In this document: piece after piece, positions 15,602 to 23,948 of the stretch
How the letters are laid out: every line of letters starts with the position of its first letter
How positions within the stretch are numbered: the stretch's first letter is position 1
The notes under the pieces: generated by a model
Databases searched by the model: none
Told to the model about the DNA's origin: nothing
Seen by the model: the letters and a program-made list of their open reading frames with translations, nothing else
Translations under genes and position numbers: made by a program
Source: Pelomonas sp. KK5
GTDB taxonomy: Bacteria; Pseudomonadota; Gammaproteobacteria; Burkholderiales; Burkholderiaceae_C
DNA: 44,288 nucleotides
Assembly: GCF_001984095.1 (NCBI RefSeq)
Contig: NZ_LYVQ01000023.1
Coordinates: forward strand, 1 to 44,288
Direction: 5' to 3'

Positions 15602-16938
15602 CAGAAGCTCACCACCATCGAGCCGCCCAGCAGCTGGTTGTGCTTGCGGTAGGCGCCGGTGCGCACGTCGAGGAAGACCGGCTGGCTGGCGAAGTCGTTG
15701 CGGAACTCCAGCTTGAAGGACGTGTTGAGGTTGAAGTTGTAGAGCAGGCCCAGGCTCAAGGCCGCGCGGTTGGCGCCGCGCTCGGGCGCATCGGCGGTCG
15801 GGCCGATGCCGTTGCGATCATCGGCGACGCCGTAGCCCAGCAGGCCGCCGCCGTTCTTGTGGTTGTTGATGTAGTCGGCACGCACGATGCCGGCCAGCAC
15901 CGGCGTGAAGTTGTAGGCCGCGAGCGCCGAGGCGCCCCACCACTTCGCATCACGCGCGGCGCCGGTATCGGGATCGGGCGTGATCGCGGCGCCCTTCTGG
16001 CGGCCGACGCTCAACTGCCCCTGCACGGTCCAGGCGCCGCGGATGAAGTAGCCGTCGAGTTCAAAAGTGTCGACGCGCGAATCGCTCAGATCGGCCGACG
16101 CGAAGTTCGTCGTCTTGCCATGCACGCCGGCGAAGCCGAAGCCGTTGAACTCGCCCTTCGAGTAGTCGACGCGGTAGGCCAGCACCGGTGCCTTGTCGCG
16201 CGGCGCGCGGATGGTGCTGTTCATGTTCGCCAGCATCACCTTGGTCTCCCACTTGCCGCGCAGCACGTCCAGGCCGATGCCGGTGTAGGCGATCGGCAGC
16301 GTGAAGTCGAACAGCAGGTTGTGCGTGACCAGCTTGTTCTGCGTGGCGGGCACGAACTCGTAGCCGCTCCAGTCGGGGATCTGGCCGGCGATCAGGCGCG
16401 TCTGCAGGTCGGTCAGCGGCAGCGAGACGCTGGCTTCCTGCACGATCGAGTTGCCGTCCAGCAGCGCGCCGGCGCCGCGGTTCGGGGCCAGCGTCAGGTG
16501 CCAGCGGGTGCCGCTGTCCGTCTCCTTCAGGAGGTCCAGCATCGCGGTAGCGAAGTAGCCGTTGTCGTAGCTGTAGCCGCCCTGGCCGATGGCGTTGAGG
16601 AACTGGAAGCCGGCCCGGTCCTGGTCGCGGTTCCAGACGAAGGACGGGTCGATGTAGCCGCTGAACTTCAGGCCCTTCAGGCCCATGAAGTCGCGGCTGT
16701 CTTCCAGCGCCTCGGCCTTCAGCGCGATGCGGTTGAATTCCGATTGCTGGTCCGGCGTCATGCCGGCGGCCGGCTTCGCCTCCGTCTCGGCGAGGCGCTT
16801 CTCCAGGTCCGCCATGCGGGCCTTCAGCTCGCGCAACTCGGCGGCCAGGGCCTCGTTGGGCGTCGTCTCGGCAAACGACAGGGACGGCCATGCCCAGGCG
16901 ATGCTGGCGGCCAGCACGCCGATCTTCAGTTTGTTCAT
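15601..16938 (-). CDS. outer-membrane porin-like beta-barrel protein
   Basis: Exported protein of 445 aa from ATG 16938. A signal peptide (MNKLKIGVLAASIAWAWPSL to about residue 24) is followed by an alpha-helical, coiled-coil-like segment (residues about 30-55, ELRELKARMADLEKRLAETE) and then alternating beta-strand sequence beginning LKFSGYIDPSFVWNRD. It ends in a C-terminal Phe (MVVSF), the outer-membrane barrel insertion signature. The layout resembles Burkholderiales DUF3138-type or oligomeric porin-like proteins; I cannot fix the family by eye. Being within the polyamine operon, between permease and dehydrogenase genes, it may be a dedicated outer-membrane channel for the imported amine (inference). 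Confidence 0.78.
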   Translation of the reverse strand: MNKLKIGVLAASIAWAWPSLSFAETTPNEALAAELRELKARMADLEKRLAETEAKPAAGMTPDQQSEFNRIALKAEALEDSRDFMGLKGLKFSGYIDPSFVWNRDQDRAGFQFLNAIGQGGYSYDNGYFATAMLDLLKETDSGTRWHLTLAPNRGAGALLDGNSIVQEASVSLPLTDLQTRLIAGQIPDWSGYEFVPATQNKLVTHNLLFDFTLPIAYTGIGLDVLRGKWETKVMLANMNSTIRAPRDKAPVLAYRVDYSKGEFNGFGFAGVHGKTTNFASADLSDSRVDTFELDGYFIRGAWTVQGQLSVGRQKGAAITPDPDTGAARDAKWWGASALAAYNFTPVLAGIVRADYINNHKNGGGLLGYGVADDRNGIGPTADAPERGANRAALSLGLLYNFNLNTSFKLEFRNDFASQPVFLDVRTGAYRKHNQLLGGSMVVSF

Positions 16939-16960
16939 GGAAGCTTCGGGTTGGTGTGAA

Positions 16961-17797
16961 TCAGGAGCCGCTACGTTGGGCGGCGTTGACCTCTTGCTGC
17001 CGTCGTCGCTCGGCACGCACGGTCCAGTAACTCGCGGCGATCACGCCGAGGCTGACCACGGTGATGATCACCGTCGCCATCGCGTTGACGCTCGGGTTCA
17101 GGCCCAGCCGCGCGCGGGAGAAGATCACCAGCGGCATCGTCGTGGCGCCGGGGCCGGAGAGAAAGGCGGAGATCACCACGTCGTCCAGCGAGATCGTGAA
17201 GGTCAGCAGCCAGGCGGAGAGCAGGCTCTGCGCGATCATCGGCAGCGTGACCAGGCGGAACACCTGCGCGGGCTTGGCGCCGAGGTCCATCGCCGCTTCT
17301 TCCAGCGAAGGCGGCAGGCCCTGCAGCCGCGACTGCACGACCACCGTCGCATAGGCCATGCCCAGCAGCAGGTGGCCCAGCCAGATCGTCATCAGGCCGC
17401 GCTCGGGGAAGCCGAGCAGGCGCTGCAGCGAGACCAGCATCAGGAGCAGCGAGAGGCCGAGGATCACCTCGGGCATCACCAGCGGCGCGTTGACCATGCC
17501 GGCGAACAGCGTGCGGCCGGAGAAGCGCTTGTACTTGACCAGCGCAAAGGCCGCGAAGGTGCCGAGGATCACCGAACCGAAGGCGGTCGCCAGCGCGATG
17601 CGCAGCGAGAGCCAGAAGCCGGCCAGCATCTCGCCGTCGTTCGCCAGCGCCGCGTACCACTTGAAGGTGAAGCCGCGCCACAGGCTCGGGATCGCCGAGT
17701 CGTTGAACGAGAAGATGACCAGCGCGACGATGGGCAGGTAGAGGAAGGCGTAGCTGCCGGCCAGCCACGCGCGGCTGAAAAGGACGTTGGATTTCAT
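16961..17797 (-). CDS. potI: polyamine ABC transporter permease, PotI-like
   Basis: Inner-membrane permease of 278 aa with about six hydrophobic segments, starting MKSNVLFSRAWLAGSYAFLY. The cytoplasmic EAA loop is EEAAMDLGAKPAQVFRLVTLP, the contact for the ATPase. YLPIVALVIFSFNDSAIPSLW near the start and SLDDVVISAFLSGPGATTMPL are typical of PotC/PotI. ATG 17797 is chosen because upstream in-frame sequence is repeat-derived. It is separated from the PotH-like gene by repeat R1 copy B rather than overlapping it, and the porin gene follows 22 bp later. Confidence 0.92.
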   Translation of the reverse strand: MKSNVLFSRAWLAGSYAFLYLPIVALVIFSFNDSAIPSLWRGFTFKWYAALANDGEMLAGFWLSLRIALATAFGSVILGTFAAFALVKYKRFSGRTLFAGMVNAPLVMPEVILGLSLLLMLVSLQRLLGFPERGLMTIWLGHLLLGMAYATVVVQSRLQGLPPSLEEAAMDLGAKPAQVFRLVTLPMIAQSLLSAWLLTFTISLDDVVISAFLSGPGATTMPLVIFSRARLGLNPSVNAMATVIITVVSLGVIAASYWTVRAERRRQQEVNAAQRSGS

Positions 17798-17829
17798 ATC
17801 GGTTTTACGTTGCGCTGCGGTGTATTCCG

Positions 17830-17966
17830 GGCCGTCCGCGCCGGGCCGCCCCAAGCAGGCCCGCACTGGCGATGTGCTTGCGGCTCGATGCCGCAAGCAT
17901 CGCCGTCCCCTCGGGGGACCGACCGGGATTGCCCGCGTTCAGCAGGGCAAGACTGGGCGAGGGGCT
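17830..17966 (-). repeat. dispersed intergenic repeat R1, copy B
   Basis: About 137 bp, the inverted match of copy A at 6332-6469. Its centre forms a long hairpin at 17868-17904: GGCGATGTGCTTGCGGC, a five-base loop, then GCCGCAAGCATCGCC, a stem of 15 pairs with a two-base bulge. A second small hairpin is GTCCCC/GGGGAC. It begins five bases after the stop of the PotH-like gene (17972-17974) and ends 32 bp before the PotI-like start, inside an operon. Copy B keeps its stem perfect where copy A does not. Confidence 0.88.
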
Positions 17967-17971
17967 TCATC

Positions 17972-18901
17972 TCACCGCTTCTCCTGCGCCTGCGCCTGGT
18001 ATTTGTTGAACAGCGCCAGCGGCACGATGATGATCAGGATCAGCGCGACGGCGACGGTGGAGGCCATCGGCCAGTCGTTGTTCGAGAAGAACTCGTCCCA
18101 GAGCACGCGGCCGATCATCAGCGTCTGCGGGCCTCCGAGCAGCTCGGGGATGACGAACTCGCCGATGCAGGGGATGAACACCAGCAGCGAGCCGGCCACG
18201 ATGCCGTCCTTGGACAGCGGCACGGTGACCTTCCAGAAGGTCGTCCACGGGCGGGCGCCGAGATCGGCGGCGGCTTCGAGGAAGCGCACGTCCAGCTTCG
18301 ACAGGTTGCCGTACAGCGGCAGCACCATGAAGGGCAGGTAGGTGTACACCATGCCCAGGCTCAGCGAGAACGGCGTGTTCATCAGGTTGCCGGGCGTGGC
18401 GATCAGGCCGACGCTGGCGAGCAGCTGGTCCACGTGCAGCGCGATCAGCGTGTCGGCCACCCAGCCGTGTTCGCCCAGCAGCGCCTTCCAGGCGTAGACG
18501 CGCAGCAGGAACGAGGTCCAGAACGGCAGCATCACCAGCATCAGCAGCACCGGCTGCACGCTGCGCTCGGCGCGGGCCATGAAGTAGGCGAAGGGGTAGC
18601 CGATGGCGAGGCACAGCGCCGTCGTGACCGCCGCGTACTTCACGCTGGCGAAATAGGCGGTGTAGTACAGCGGGTCCTGCGCGGCGGTGATGTAGTTGCC
18701 GAAGCGCAGCGCCAGCTGCAGCACATGGTCCTGGAAGCTGAACAGGTCCTTGAAGACCACCGTGTCCATCTCGGACACGCTGATCTTCAGCACGATGAGG
18801 AAGGGCAGCGCGAAGAACAGCGCCAGCCACAGGAAGGGCACGCCGATGACGAAGCGGCGGCCGCTGAGCGGGGAGCGGAGCGTCATGGTCGTCGCGCTCA
18901 T
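17972..18901 (-). CDS. potH: polyamine ABC transporter permease, PotH-like
   Basis: Inner-membrane permease of 309 aa with about six membrane spans. It starts MSATTMTLRSPLSG and runs into the first span FLWLALFFALPFLIVLKISVSE, which matches PotB/PotH proteins. The EAA loop is EAAADLGARPWTTFWKVTVPLS. The CIGEFVIPELLGGPQTLMIG segment is a hallmark of the putrescine/spermidine permease family. Its ATG overlaps the ATPase stop by four bases (18898-18901), implying coupled translation and a 1:1 complex. The C-terminus YQAQAQEKR is followed at once by repeat R1 copy B. Confidence 0.94.
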   Translation of the reverse strand: MSATTMTLRSPLSGRRFVIGVPFLWLALFFALPFLIVLKISVSEMDTVVFKDLFSFQDHVLQLALRFGNYITAAQDPLYYTAYFASVKYAAVTTALCLAIGYPFAYFMARAERSVQPVLLMLVMLPFWTSFLLRVYAWKALLGEHGWVADTLIALHVDQLLASVGLIATPGNLMNTPFSLSLGMVYTYLPFMVLPLYGNLSKLDVRFLEAAADLGARPWTTFWKVTVPLSKDGIVAGSLLVFIPCIGEFVIPELLGGPQTLMIGRVLWDEFFSNNDWPMASTVAVALILIIIVPLALFNKYQAQAQEKR

Positions 18902-20004
18902 TGCGTCAGCACCACATGCGCGTTGTCGGCCCAGTGGGCCCAGGCGGTGTCGCCGGCGCGCAGTTCATCGTCGCGCTGGCGCTCGCCGTTGATCTGGCTG
19001 ACCTTCAGCAGCTGGCCGCTGGGCAGCTCGACGTGATAGACGGTGAAGGCGCCGAAGTAACTGCGATCCTTGACGGTGCCCTGGGCGAGGTTGGTTTCAC
19101 CTTCGGGTCGCTGGCGAGACAGGCGCACTTTCTCGGGCCGCAGCGCGACGTTCACGCTCATGCCCTCCGTCGCGCTGATGCCGTGGCTGACGAGATGCCG
19201 GCAGTCGGCGCACTGGATCAGCGCGTGGTCGGCGGCGTCCTTGACCAGCCTGCCTTCCATCAGGTTGACGTTGCCGATGAAGTCGGCGACGAAGCGCGTG
19301 GCCGGCGCCTCGTAGATCTCGCCGGGCGTGCCGACCTGCAGGATGCGGCCCTCGCTCATCACCGCGATGCGGCTGGCCATGGTCATCGCCTCTTCCTGGT
19401 CGTGCGTCACCATCACGCAGGTCACGCCGACGTCGTGGATGATCTTGACCAGCTCGAGCTGCGTCTCCTCGCGCAGCTTCTTGTCCAGGGCGCCGAGCGG
19501 TTCGTCGAGCAGGAGAAGCTGCGGGCGCTTGGCCAGGCTGCGCGCGAGGGCCACGCGCTGCTGCTGGCCGCCGGAGAGCTGGTGCGGCTTGCGCCTGGCG
19601 AACTTGGCGAGCTGCACGAGCTTGAGCATCGAGTCGACGCGCTCGGCCACCTGGTCCTTGGGCATGGCGTCGCGCTTCAGGCCGAAGGCGATGTTCTCCC
19701 AGACCGTGAGGTGCGGGAACAGCGCATAGGACTGGAACATCATGTTGATCGGCCGCTCGTAGGGCGGCAGGCCGGCCAGGTCCTGGCCGTTCAGCACGAT
19801 GCGGCCGGAGCTGGGCGTCTCGAAGCCGCCGAGCATGCGCAGGAGCGTCGTCTTGCCGCAGCCGGAGGAGCCGAGCAGCGCGAAGATCTCGCCCTGGGCG
19901 ATGTCGATGGAGACGTTGTTGACGGCGATGGCGCCGCCGCCGAAGTCCTTGACGACGTTCTCGATGCGGAGGTAGGCGTCGGCGGTGTGAGGGGTGTTCT
20001 TCAT
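18898..20004 (-). CDS. potG: polyamine ABC transporter ATPase, PotG-like
   Basis: Cytoplasmic ATPase energising the PotFGHI-type importer, 368 aa from ATG 20004 (MKNTPHTADAYLRIENVVKD). Walker A GSSGCGKT at 45-52, Q-loop MMFQSYALFPH at 88-98, signature LSGGQ at 143-147, Walker B LLLLDE ending E168, and the switch histidine in VMVTHDQEEAM are all present. A C-terminal TOBE domain follows (about residues 275-368). In-frame codons upstream of 20004 run into the R2 repeat region, so they are not used as the start. Confidence 0.95.
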   Translation of the reverse strand: MKNTPHTADAYLRIENVVKDFGGGAIAVNNVSIDIAQGEIFALLGSSGCGKTTLLRMLGGFETPSSGRIVLNGQDLAGLPPYERPINMMFQSYALFPHLTVWENIAFGLKRDAMPKDQVAERVDSMLKLVQLAKFARRKPHQLSGGQQQRVALARSLAKRPQLLLLDEPLGALDKKLREETQLELVKIIHDVGVTCVMVTHDQEEAMTMASRIAVMSEGRILQVGTPGEIYEAPATRFVADFIGNVNLMEGRLVKDAADHALIQCADCRHLVSHGISATEGMSVNVALRPEKVRLSRQRPEGETNLAQGTVKDRSYFGAFTVYHVELPSGQLLKVSQINGERQRDDELRAGDTAWAHWADNAHVVLTQ

Positions 20005-20018
20005 GTTTGGGTTCCAAA

Positions 20019-20138
20019 ACTCCGTTCGGGCTGAAACGGTGGGCAGGCTCAAGGTGAACCTCCAGGACTCCGTTCGCGCTGAGCCTGTCGAAGCCTCTTC
20101 GCTTGTCGCCGGTCCTTCGACAGGCTCAGGACGAACGG
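20019..20138. repeat. R2 inverted repeat (CTTCGACAGGCTCAG type) in the potF-potG gap
   Basis: Two 24-bp arms, 20070-20093 and 20115-20138, are reverse complements at 22 of 24 positions. Each contains GCTCAG/CTGAGC beside CCTGTCGAAG/CTTCGACAGG, and the spacer is 21 bp. A degraded third copy (CCGTTCGGGCTGAA, near 20020-20050) lies toward the ATPase start. This is the widespread proteobacterial intergenic element usually written GTTCGTCCTGAGCCTGTCGA. It fills the gap between the binding-protein stop (20143) and the ATPase start (20004), and folds into a long stem in the transcript. Confidence 0.9.
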
Positions 20139-20142
20139 TGGG

Positions 20143-21246
20143 TCACAGACCGGTCTTGAAGCTCGTGTAGATGCGGGTCATGGTCCGGCGGATGTCGTTG
20201 TTGATCGCCTCGGGCATGACCATCTTCTTCATCGCCTCGTCGCTCAGGAACACCGTCGGGTTGCTGGCCACCGCGGGCTTCACGAACTTCTTCGACTCGG
20301 CGTTCGGGTTGGCGTAGAAGACCTTGTTGGTCAGCGCGGCCTGCACCTCGGGGCGCATCACGTAGTTGATGAACTTCTCGGCGTTCTGCGGGTGCGGCGC
20401 GTCGACCGGGCTCACCATCAGGTCGAAGAACAGGATGCCGCCGGTGCTGGGGATCAGCGCTTCGATGGTCTGGCCGGTCTTGCCGTCGATGGCGCGCTGG
20501 CGGGCGATGTTGATGTCGCCGCTCCAGCCCAGGGCCAGGCAGATCGAGCCGTTGGCCATGTCGTTGATGTAGCCCGAGGAGCTGAACAGCGTCACGTAGG
20601 GGCGGATCGCCTTCAGCAGCGGCGCCACGCCCTGGTAGTCGCCCATATTGCGGCTGTAGGCCGGCTTGCCGAGGTAGTGCAGCGCGGCCGGCACCAGTTC
20701 GGTCGACGAGTCCAGCACGCTGACACCGCAGCTCTTGAGCTTGCTGATGTACTCGGGCTTGAAGAACAGGTCCCAGGCGTTCTCGGGCATCGGCGTGCTG
20801 CCGAGCGCGGCCTTCACCTTCTCGACGTTGATGCCCACCGTCGTGTAGCCCCACAGCCAGTCGACGCCGTACTGGTTGCCCGGGTCCAGCTTGGCGAGTT
20901 GCGCCTGCACCGACGGATCCAGGTACTTGATGTTGGGCATCTGGCTCTTGTCGAGCTTGCGCAGCAGGCCGCCGTCGGCCTGCAGCTTGGCCCAGAAGGC
21001 CGAGGACACGACGACGTCGTAGCCGGTCTTGCCCGCCACCAGCTTGGCGTGGACGATCTCCTGGTTGTCGAAGTTGTCGTAGCGGACCTTGATGCCGGTC
21101 TCTTTCTCGAAGTTCGCCAGCGTGTCGGGGGCGATGTAGTCGGACCAGTTGTAGACGTTCAGGACTTTTTCTTCCTGGGCCTGCACGACGACGGACGTGG
21201 TCAGGCCCAGGGCGAGCGCGAGCGCGCCCAGCAGCTTCAGCTTCAT
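20143..21246 (-). CDS. potF: putrescine/polyamine-binding periplasmic protein, PotF-like
   Basis: Periplasmic receptor of the importer, 367 aa, with a Sec signal (residues 1 to about 23, LTTSVVVQAQ then EEKVLNVYNWSDYI). The VYNWSDYIAPDTL opening, YDVVVSSAFWAKLQADGGLL, QYGVDWLWGYTTVGIN and the SGYINDMANGSICLALGWSGD ligand-site region match PotD/PotF proteins. The Trp and Asp residues that cage the diamine in PotF are in these segments. The ligand could be putrescine, agmatine or a related cation; the context with GbuA favours agmatine or a guanidino compound (inference). Upstream is patD (84 bp); downstream the R2 hairpin separates it from the ATPase gene. Confidence 0.93.
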   Translation of the reverse strand: MKLKLLGALALALGLTTSVVVQAQEEKVLNVYNWSDYIAPDTLANFEKETGIKVRYDNFDNQEIVHAKLVAGKTGYDVVVSSAFWAKLQADGGLLRKLDKSQMPNIKYLDPSVQAQLAKLDPGNQYGVDWLWGYTTVGINVEKVKAALGSTPMPENAWDLFFKPEYISKLKSCGVSVLDSSTELVPAALHYLGKPAYSRNMGDYQGVAPLLKAIRPYVTLFSSSGYINDMANGSICLALGWSGDINIARQRAIDGKTGQTIEALIPSTGGILFFDLMVSPVDAPHPQNAEKFINYVMRPEVQAALTNKVFYANPNAESKKFVKPAVASNPTVFLSDEAMKKMVMPEAINNDIRRTMTRIYTSFKTGL

Positions 21247-21287
21247 GGCGGATTCCGGAGAAGGGGTGTTGAGGTAACGAGTTAGCT

Positions 21288-21300
21288 GGACTGACAGTCC
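21288..21300. promoter_or_regulatory. short perfect palindrome in the patD-potF gap
   Basis: GGACTG (21288-21293), one central A, then CAGTCC (21295-21300). The symmetry continues imperfectly outward as AGCT on each side (21284-21287 and 21303-21307). It lies 41 bp upstream of the PotF-like start on the transcribed strand. It may be a regulator site or a small RNA hairpin; nothing distinguishes the two. Confidence 0.35.
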
Positions 21301-21330
21301 ACTAGCTGGGGCCGGCGCGGGCGCGGCTGC

Positions 21331-22782
21331 TCATGACAGCCTCACCATCACGTGGCGGGCGACCGTGTAGTCCTCCAGCGAGAGCACGGACATGTCCTTG
21401 CCATAGCCGGAGAACTTCATGCCGCCGTGCGGCATCTCGTTGACGAAGAGGCCGTGGGCGTTGACCCAGGTGCAGCCGTACTGCAGCTGGCGCGACACCG
21501 CCATCGCGCGGCCCACGTCCTGCGTCCACACGCTCGACGCGAGGCCGTAGTCGGAATCGTTGGCCCAGTCGATCACCTGCTCGGTGTGCGTGAAGCGCGT
21601 GATCGAGACCACCGGGCCGAAGACCTCGCGCTGGACGATCTCGTCCTCCTGGCGCGCGCCGGCGATCACGGTGGGTTCGTAGAAGAAGCCGGGCCCGTGG
21701 CGCAGCTTCCCGCCGGTGGTCACTTCCATGTGGCCCTGCATCTGCGCGCGCTCGACGAAGCTGGCCACGCGGTTGCGCTGCCGGTCGGAGATCAGCGGGC
21801 CGAGCTCGATGCCCTCGTCCTGCGGCACGCCCATCTTCAGCGAGGCTATTGCCGACGACAGGTCGGCCACCAGCCTCTCGTAGACCTTGGGGCCGGCGTA
21901 GACGCGGCAGGCCGCCGTGCAGTCCTGGCCGGCGTTGTAGTAGCCCGCGCTGCGGATGCCGGCGACGACGGCCTCGAGATCCGCATCGTCGAACACCAGC
22001 ACCGGCGCCTTGCCGCCCAGCTCCATGTGCGTGCGCTTCAGCGAGCCGGCGGCTGCCTGCAGCACCTTGCGGCCGGTGGAGAGATCGCCGGTCAGCGCGA
22101 CCATGCGCACATGCGGATGTTCCAGCATCTGCTGGCCGACGCTGGTGCCGCGGCCGCAGACGACGTTCAGCACGCCCTTGGGCAGCAGGTCCGCCGCGAG
22201 ACTGGCCAGCAGCAGCGCCGACAGCGGCGTCTGCTCGCTCGGCTTCAGCACCACCGTGTTGCCGGCCGCCAGCGCGGGCGCCAGCTTCCAGACGGCCATC
22301 ATCAGCGGATAGTTCCACGGCACGATGGCGCCGACCACGCCGATCGGGTCGCGCCGGATCATGCTGGTGAAGCCGGCCTGGTACTCGCCGGCCACGGGCG
22401 CCGTCAACGCGCGGGCCGCGCCGGCGAAGTAGCGCAGGCAGTCGACGATGGCGGGCAGTTCCTCATGCAGCACCGGCGCCAGCGGCTTGCCGCAGTTCAG
22501 CGACTCCAGCCGCGCGAAGTCCTCGGCCTTCCCTTCGATCACGTCGGCCAGCTTCAGCAGCAGGCGGCCGCGCTCGGCAGGCGTCGTGCGGGACCAGCCG
22601 GCGAAGGCGCGGCTGGCGGCCGAGACCGCGCGCTGCAGTTGCTCGGGCGAGGCCTCGGCCACTTCGCACAGCAGCTCGCCGGTGGCCGGGTTGACGATGG
22701 CCTCGGCCACGCCTTCGCCGGCCACCAGTTGCTGGTCGATCAGCATCTGGGTCGCGAAGGTCTCGGTGGGTTCGGGGGCCAT
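21331..22782 (-). CDS. patD: gamma-aminobutyraldehyde dehydrogenase
   Basis: Oxidises 4-aminobutyraldehyde (from putrescine deamination) to GABA. The 483-aa protein follows E. coli PatD/YdcW as I remember it over most of its length: PVYNPATG-like start, [64 protein letters not shown]-type end and [10 protein letters not shown]. Catalytic residues are N157, E254 and C288 ([13 protein letters not shown]). It is the first gene of the minus-strand polyamine run and diverges from a LysR gene across 199 bp. It would let the operon handle putrescine as well as agmatine. Confidence 0.92.
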   Translation of the reverse strand: MAPEPTETFATQMLIDQQLVAGEGVAEAIVNPATGELLCEVAEASPEQLQRAVSAASRAFAGWSRTTPAERGRLLLKLADVIEGKAEDFARLESLNCGKPLAPVLHEELPAIVDCLRYFAGAARALTAPVAGEYQAGFTSMIRRDPIGVVGAIVPWNYPLMMAVWKLAPALAAGNTVVLKPSEQTPLSALLLASLAADLLPKGVLNVVCGRGTSVGQQMLEHPHVRMVALTGDLSTGRKVLQAAAGSLKRTHMELGGKAPVLVFDDADLEAVVAGIRSAGYYNAGQDCTAACRVYAGPKVYERLVADLSSAIASLKMGVPQDEGIELGPLISDRQRNRVASFVERAQMQGHMEVTTGGKLRHGPGFFYEPTVIAGARQEDEIVQREVFGPVVSITRFTHTEQVIDWANDSDYGLASSVWTQDVGRAMAVSRQLQYGCTWVNAHGLFVNEMPHGGMKFSGYGKDMSVLSLEDYTVARHVMVRLS

Positions 22783-22846
22783 GTCGTCGTGTGTCGGTTC
22801 GATGACGGGACTCTAGGCCCGGCCCGCCAGCACCGCATAGTTCAAT

Positions 22847-22955
22847 ATTTGAGGGCCTTGCTATCTACTAAAGTGATATCGTGCCCAACCCTAGATCGGG
22901 TTTACCAGCGATTCCGGCCTTTGCATGCGCTGAATTTAAGGGTTAGCCCTCGAAT
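22847..22955. promoter_or_regulatory. symmetrical elements between patD and the LysR gene
   Basis: The A+T-richer divergent promoter region holds ATTTGAGGGC (22847-22856) matched by GCCCTCGAAT (22946-22955), a 10-bp inverted pair with one mismatch spanning about 110 bp. Between them lies a palindrome AACCC-TAGATC-GGGTT (22887-22902). LysR-type regulators normally bind dyads in such divergent regions, upstream of the target promoter. Which element is the recognition site cannot be decided here. Confidence 0.45.
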
Positions 22956-22981
22956 CTCGCTGACCCTGAGCTGACTCTTCC

Positions 22982-23908
22982 ATGCTCCGCCGCTTCACCC
23001 TCAAGCAGTTCCGATATTTCCTCGCTGTGGCGGATACCGCATCGGTGGCGGCGGCGGCACGGCTGCTGAACATCGCGCAGTCGGCCGTCACCAAGAGCAT
23101 CCAGGAACTGGAGGAGGCCGTCGGCCGCAAGCTGTTCGAGCGCACGCCCAAGGGCATGTCGCTGACGCAGGACGGCTACCGCTTCAAGGCCAGCGCGCTG
23201 AAGGTGGTGGATGCCGTCAACGAGGCGGGCCAGATCGGCAGCGAGGACGGGGACGAGCACCAGCTCAAGGGCAGCCTGACGATCGGCGTGACCAGCCTGG
23301 TCGCCGGCTACTACCTGGCCGACCTGCTGACCCGCTTCCAGCGCGCGCACCCGCAGGTGAAGGTGGCCGTGACCGAGGACGCGCCGCAGTTCCTCGAGCA
23401 CCTGCTGGTCAACGGCGAGGTGGACCTGGCGATCATGATCTCCAACGAGCTGGGCGACCCGCAGGCGCTCGTCGTGGAGCCGTTGACCCATTCGACGCAC
23501 CGTGTCTGGCTGGCGGGCACGCATCCGCTGGCGGCTTCATCGGAGCTCTCGCTGGCCGAGTGCGCGAAGGAGCCGCAGGTGGTGCTGGAGGTGGCGCGGG
23601 TGGAGGCGGTGCTGCGGGGCGTGTGGTCGCGCCACGGGCTCAAGCCCGAGGTGCTGCTGCGCACGTCGTCGCTGGAAGCGGTGCGCTCGCTGGTCGGCCG
23701 CGGCGCGGGCATCGCGATCCTGCCGGACTTCCTCTACCGGCCCTGGACGCTGGATGCCGACCGCATCGAGGTGCGCACGCTGCGCGACGCGCTGCCCAGC
23801 ATCGACGTGGGCCTGGTCTGGCGCCGCGGCTCGCAGATCCGCGACGTGGTGCTGGCCTTCATTGCGCTGGCGCGGGAGCAGCAGCAGTCGCGCGCAAAGA
23901 GCTGGTAA
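22982..23908 (+). CDS. LysR family transcriptional regulator of the polyamine operon
   Basis: LysR-type regulator of 308 aa. The N-terminal winged helix is FTLKQFRYFLAVADTASVAA, AARLLNIAQSAVTKSIQELE and LFERTPKGMSLTQDG (residues about 5-65). The effector domain covers about 95-300 (LTIGVTSLVAGYYLADLL, then GRGAGIAILPDFL). It diverges from patD, the head of the importer and guanidinobutyrate genes. In Pseudomonas aeruginosa gbuA is controlled by a LysR-type protein, GbuR, so a similar role here is reasonable (inference). The true effector may be a polyamine or guanidinobutyrate. Confidence 0.9.
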   Translation: MLRRFTLKQFRYFLAVADTASVAAAARLLNIAQSAVTKSIQELEEAVGRKLFERTPKGMSLTQDGYRFKASALKVVDAVNEAGQIGSEDGDEHQLKGSLTIGVTSLVAGYYLADLLTRFQRAHPQVKVAVTEDAPQFLEHLLVNGEVDLAIMISNELGDPQALVVEPLTHSTHRVWLAGTHPLAASSELSLAECAKEPQVVLEVARVEAVLRGVWSRHGLKPEVLLRTSSLEAVRSLVGRGAGIAILPDFLYRPWTLDADRIEVRTLRDALPSIDVGLVWRRGSQIRDVVLAFIALAREQQQSRAKSW

Positions 23909-23948
23909 TACGCACTGCGTTTCTGGTGTTCCACGCTTTGATGGTCGC

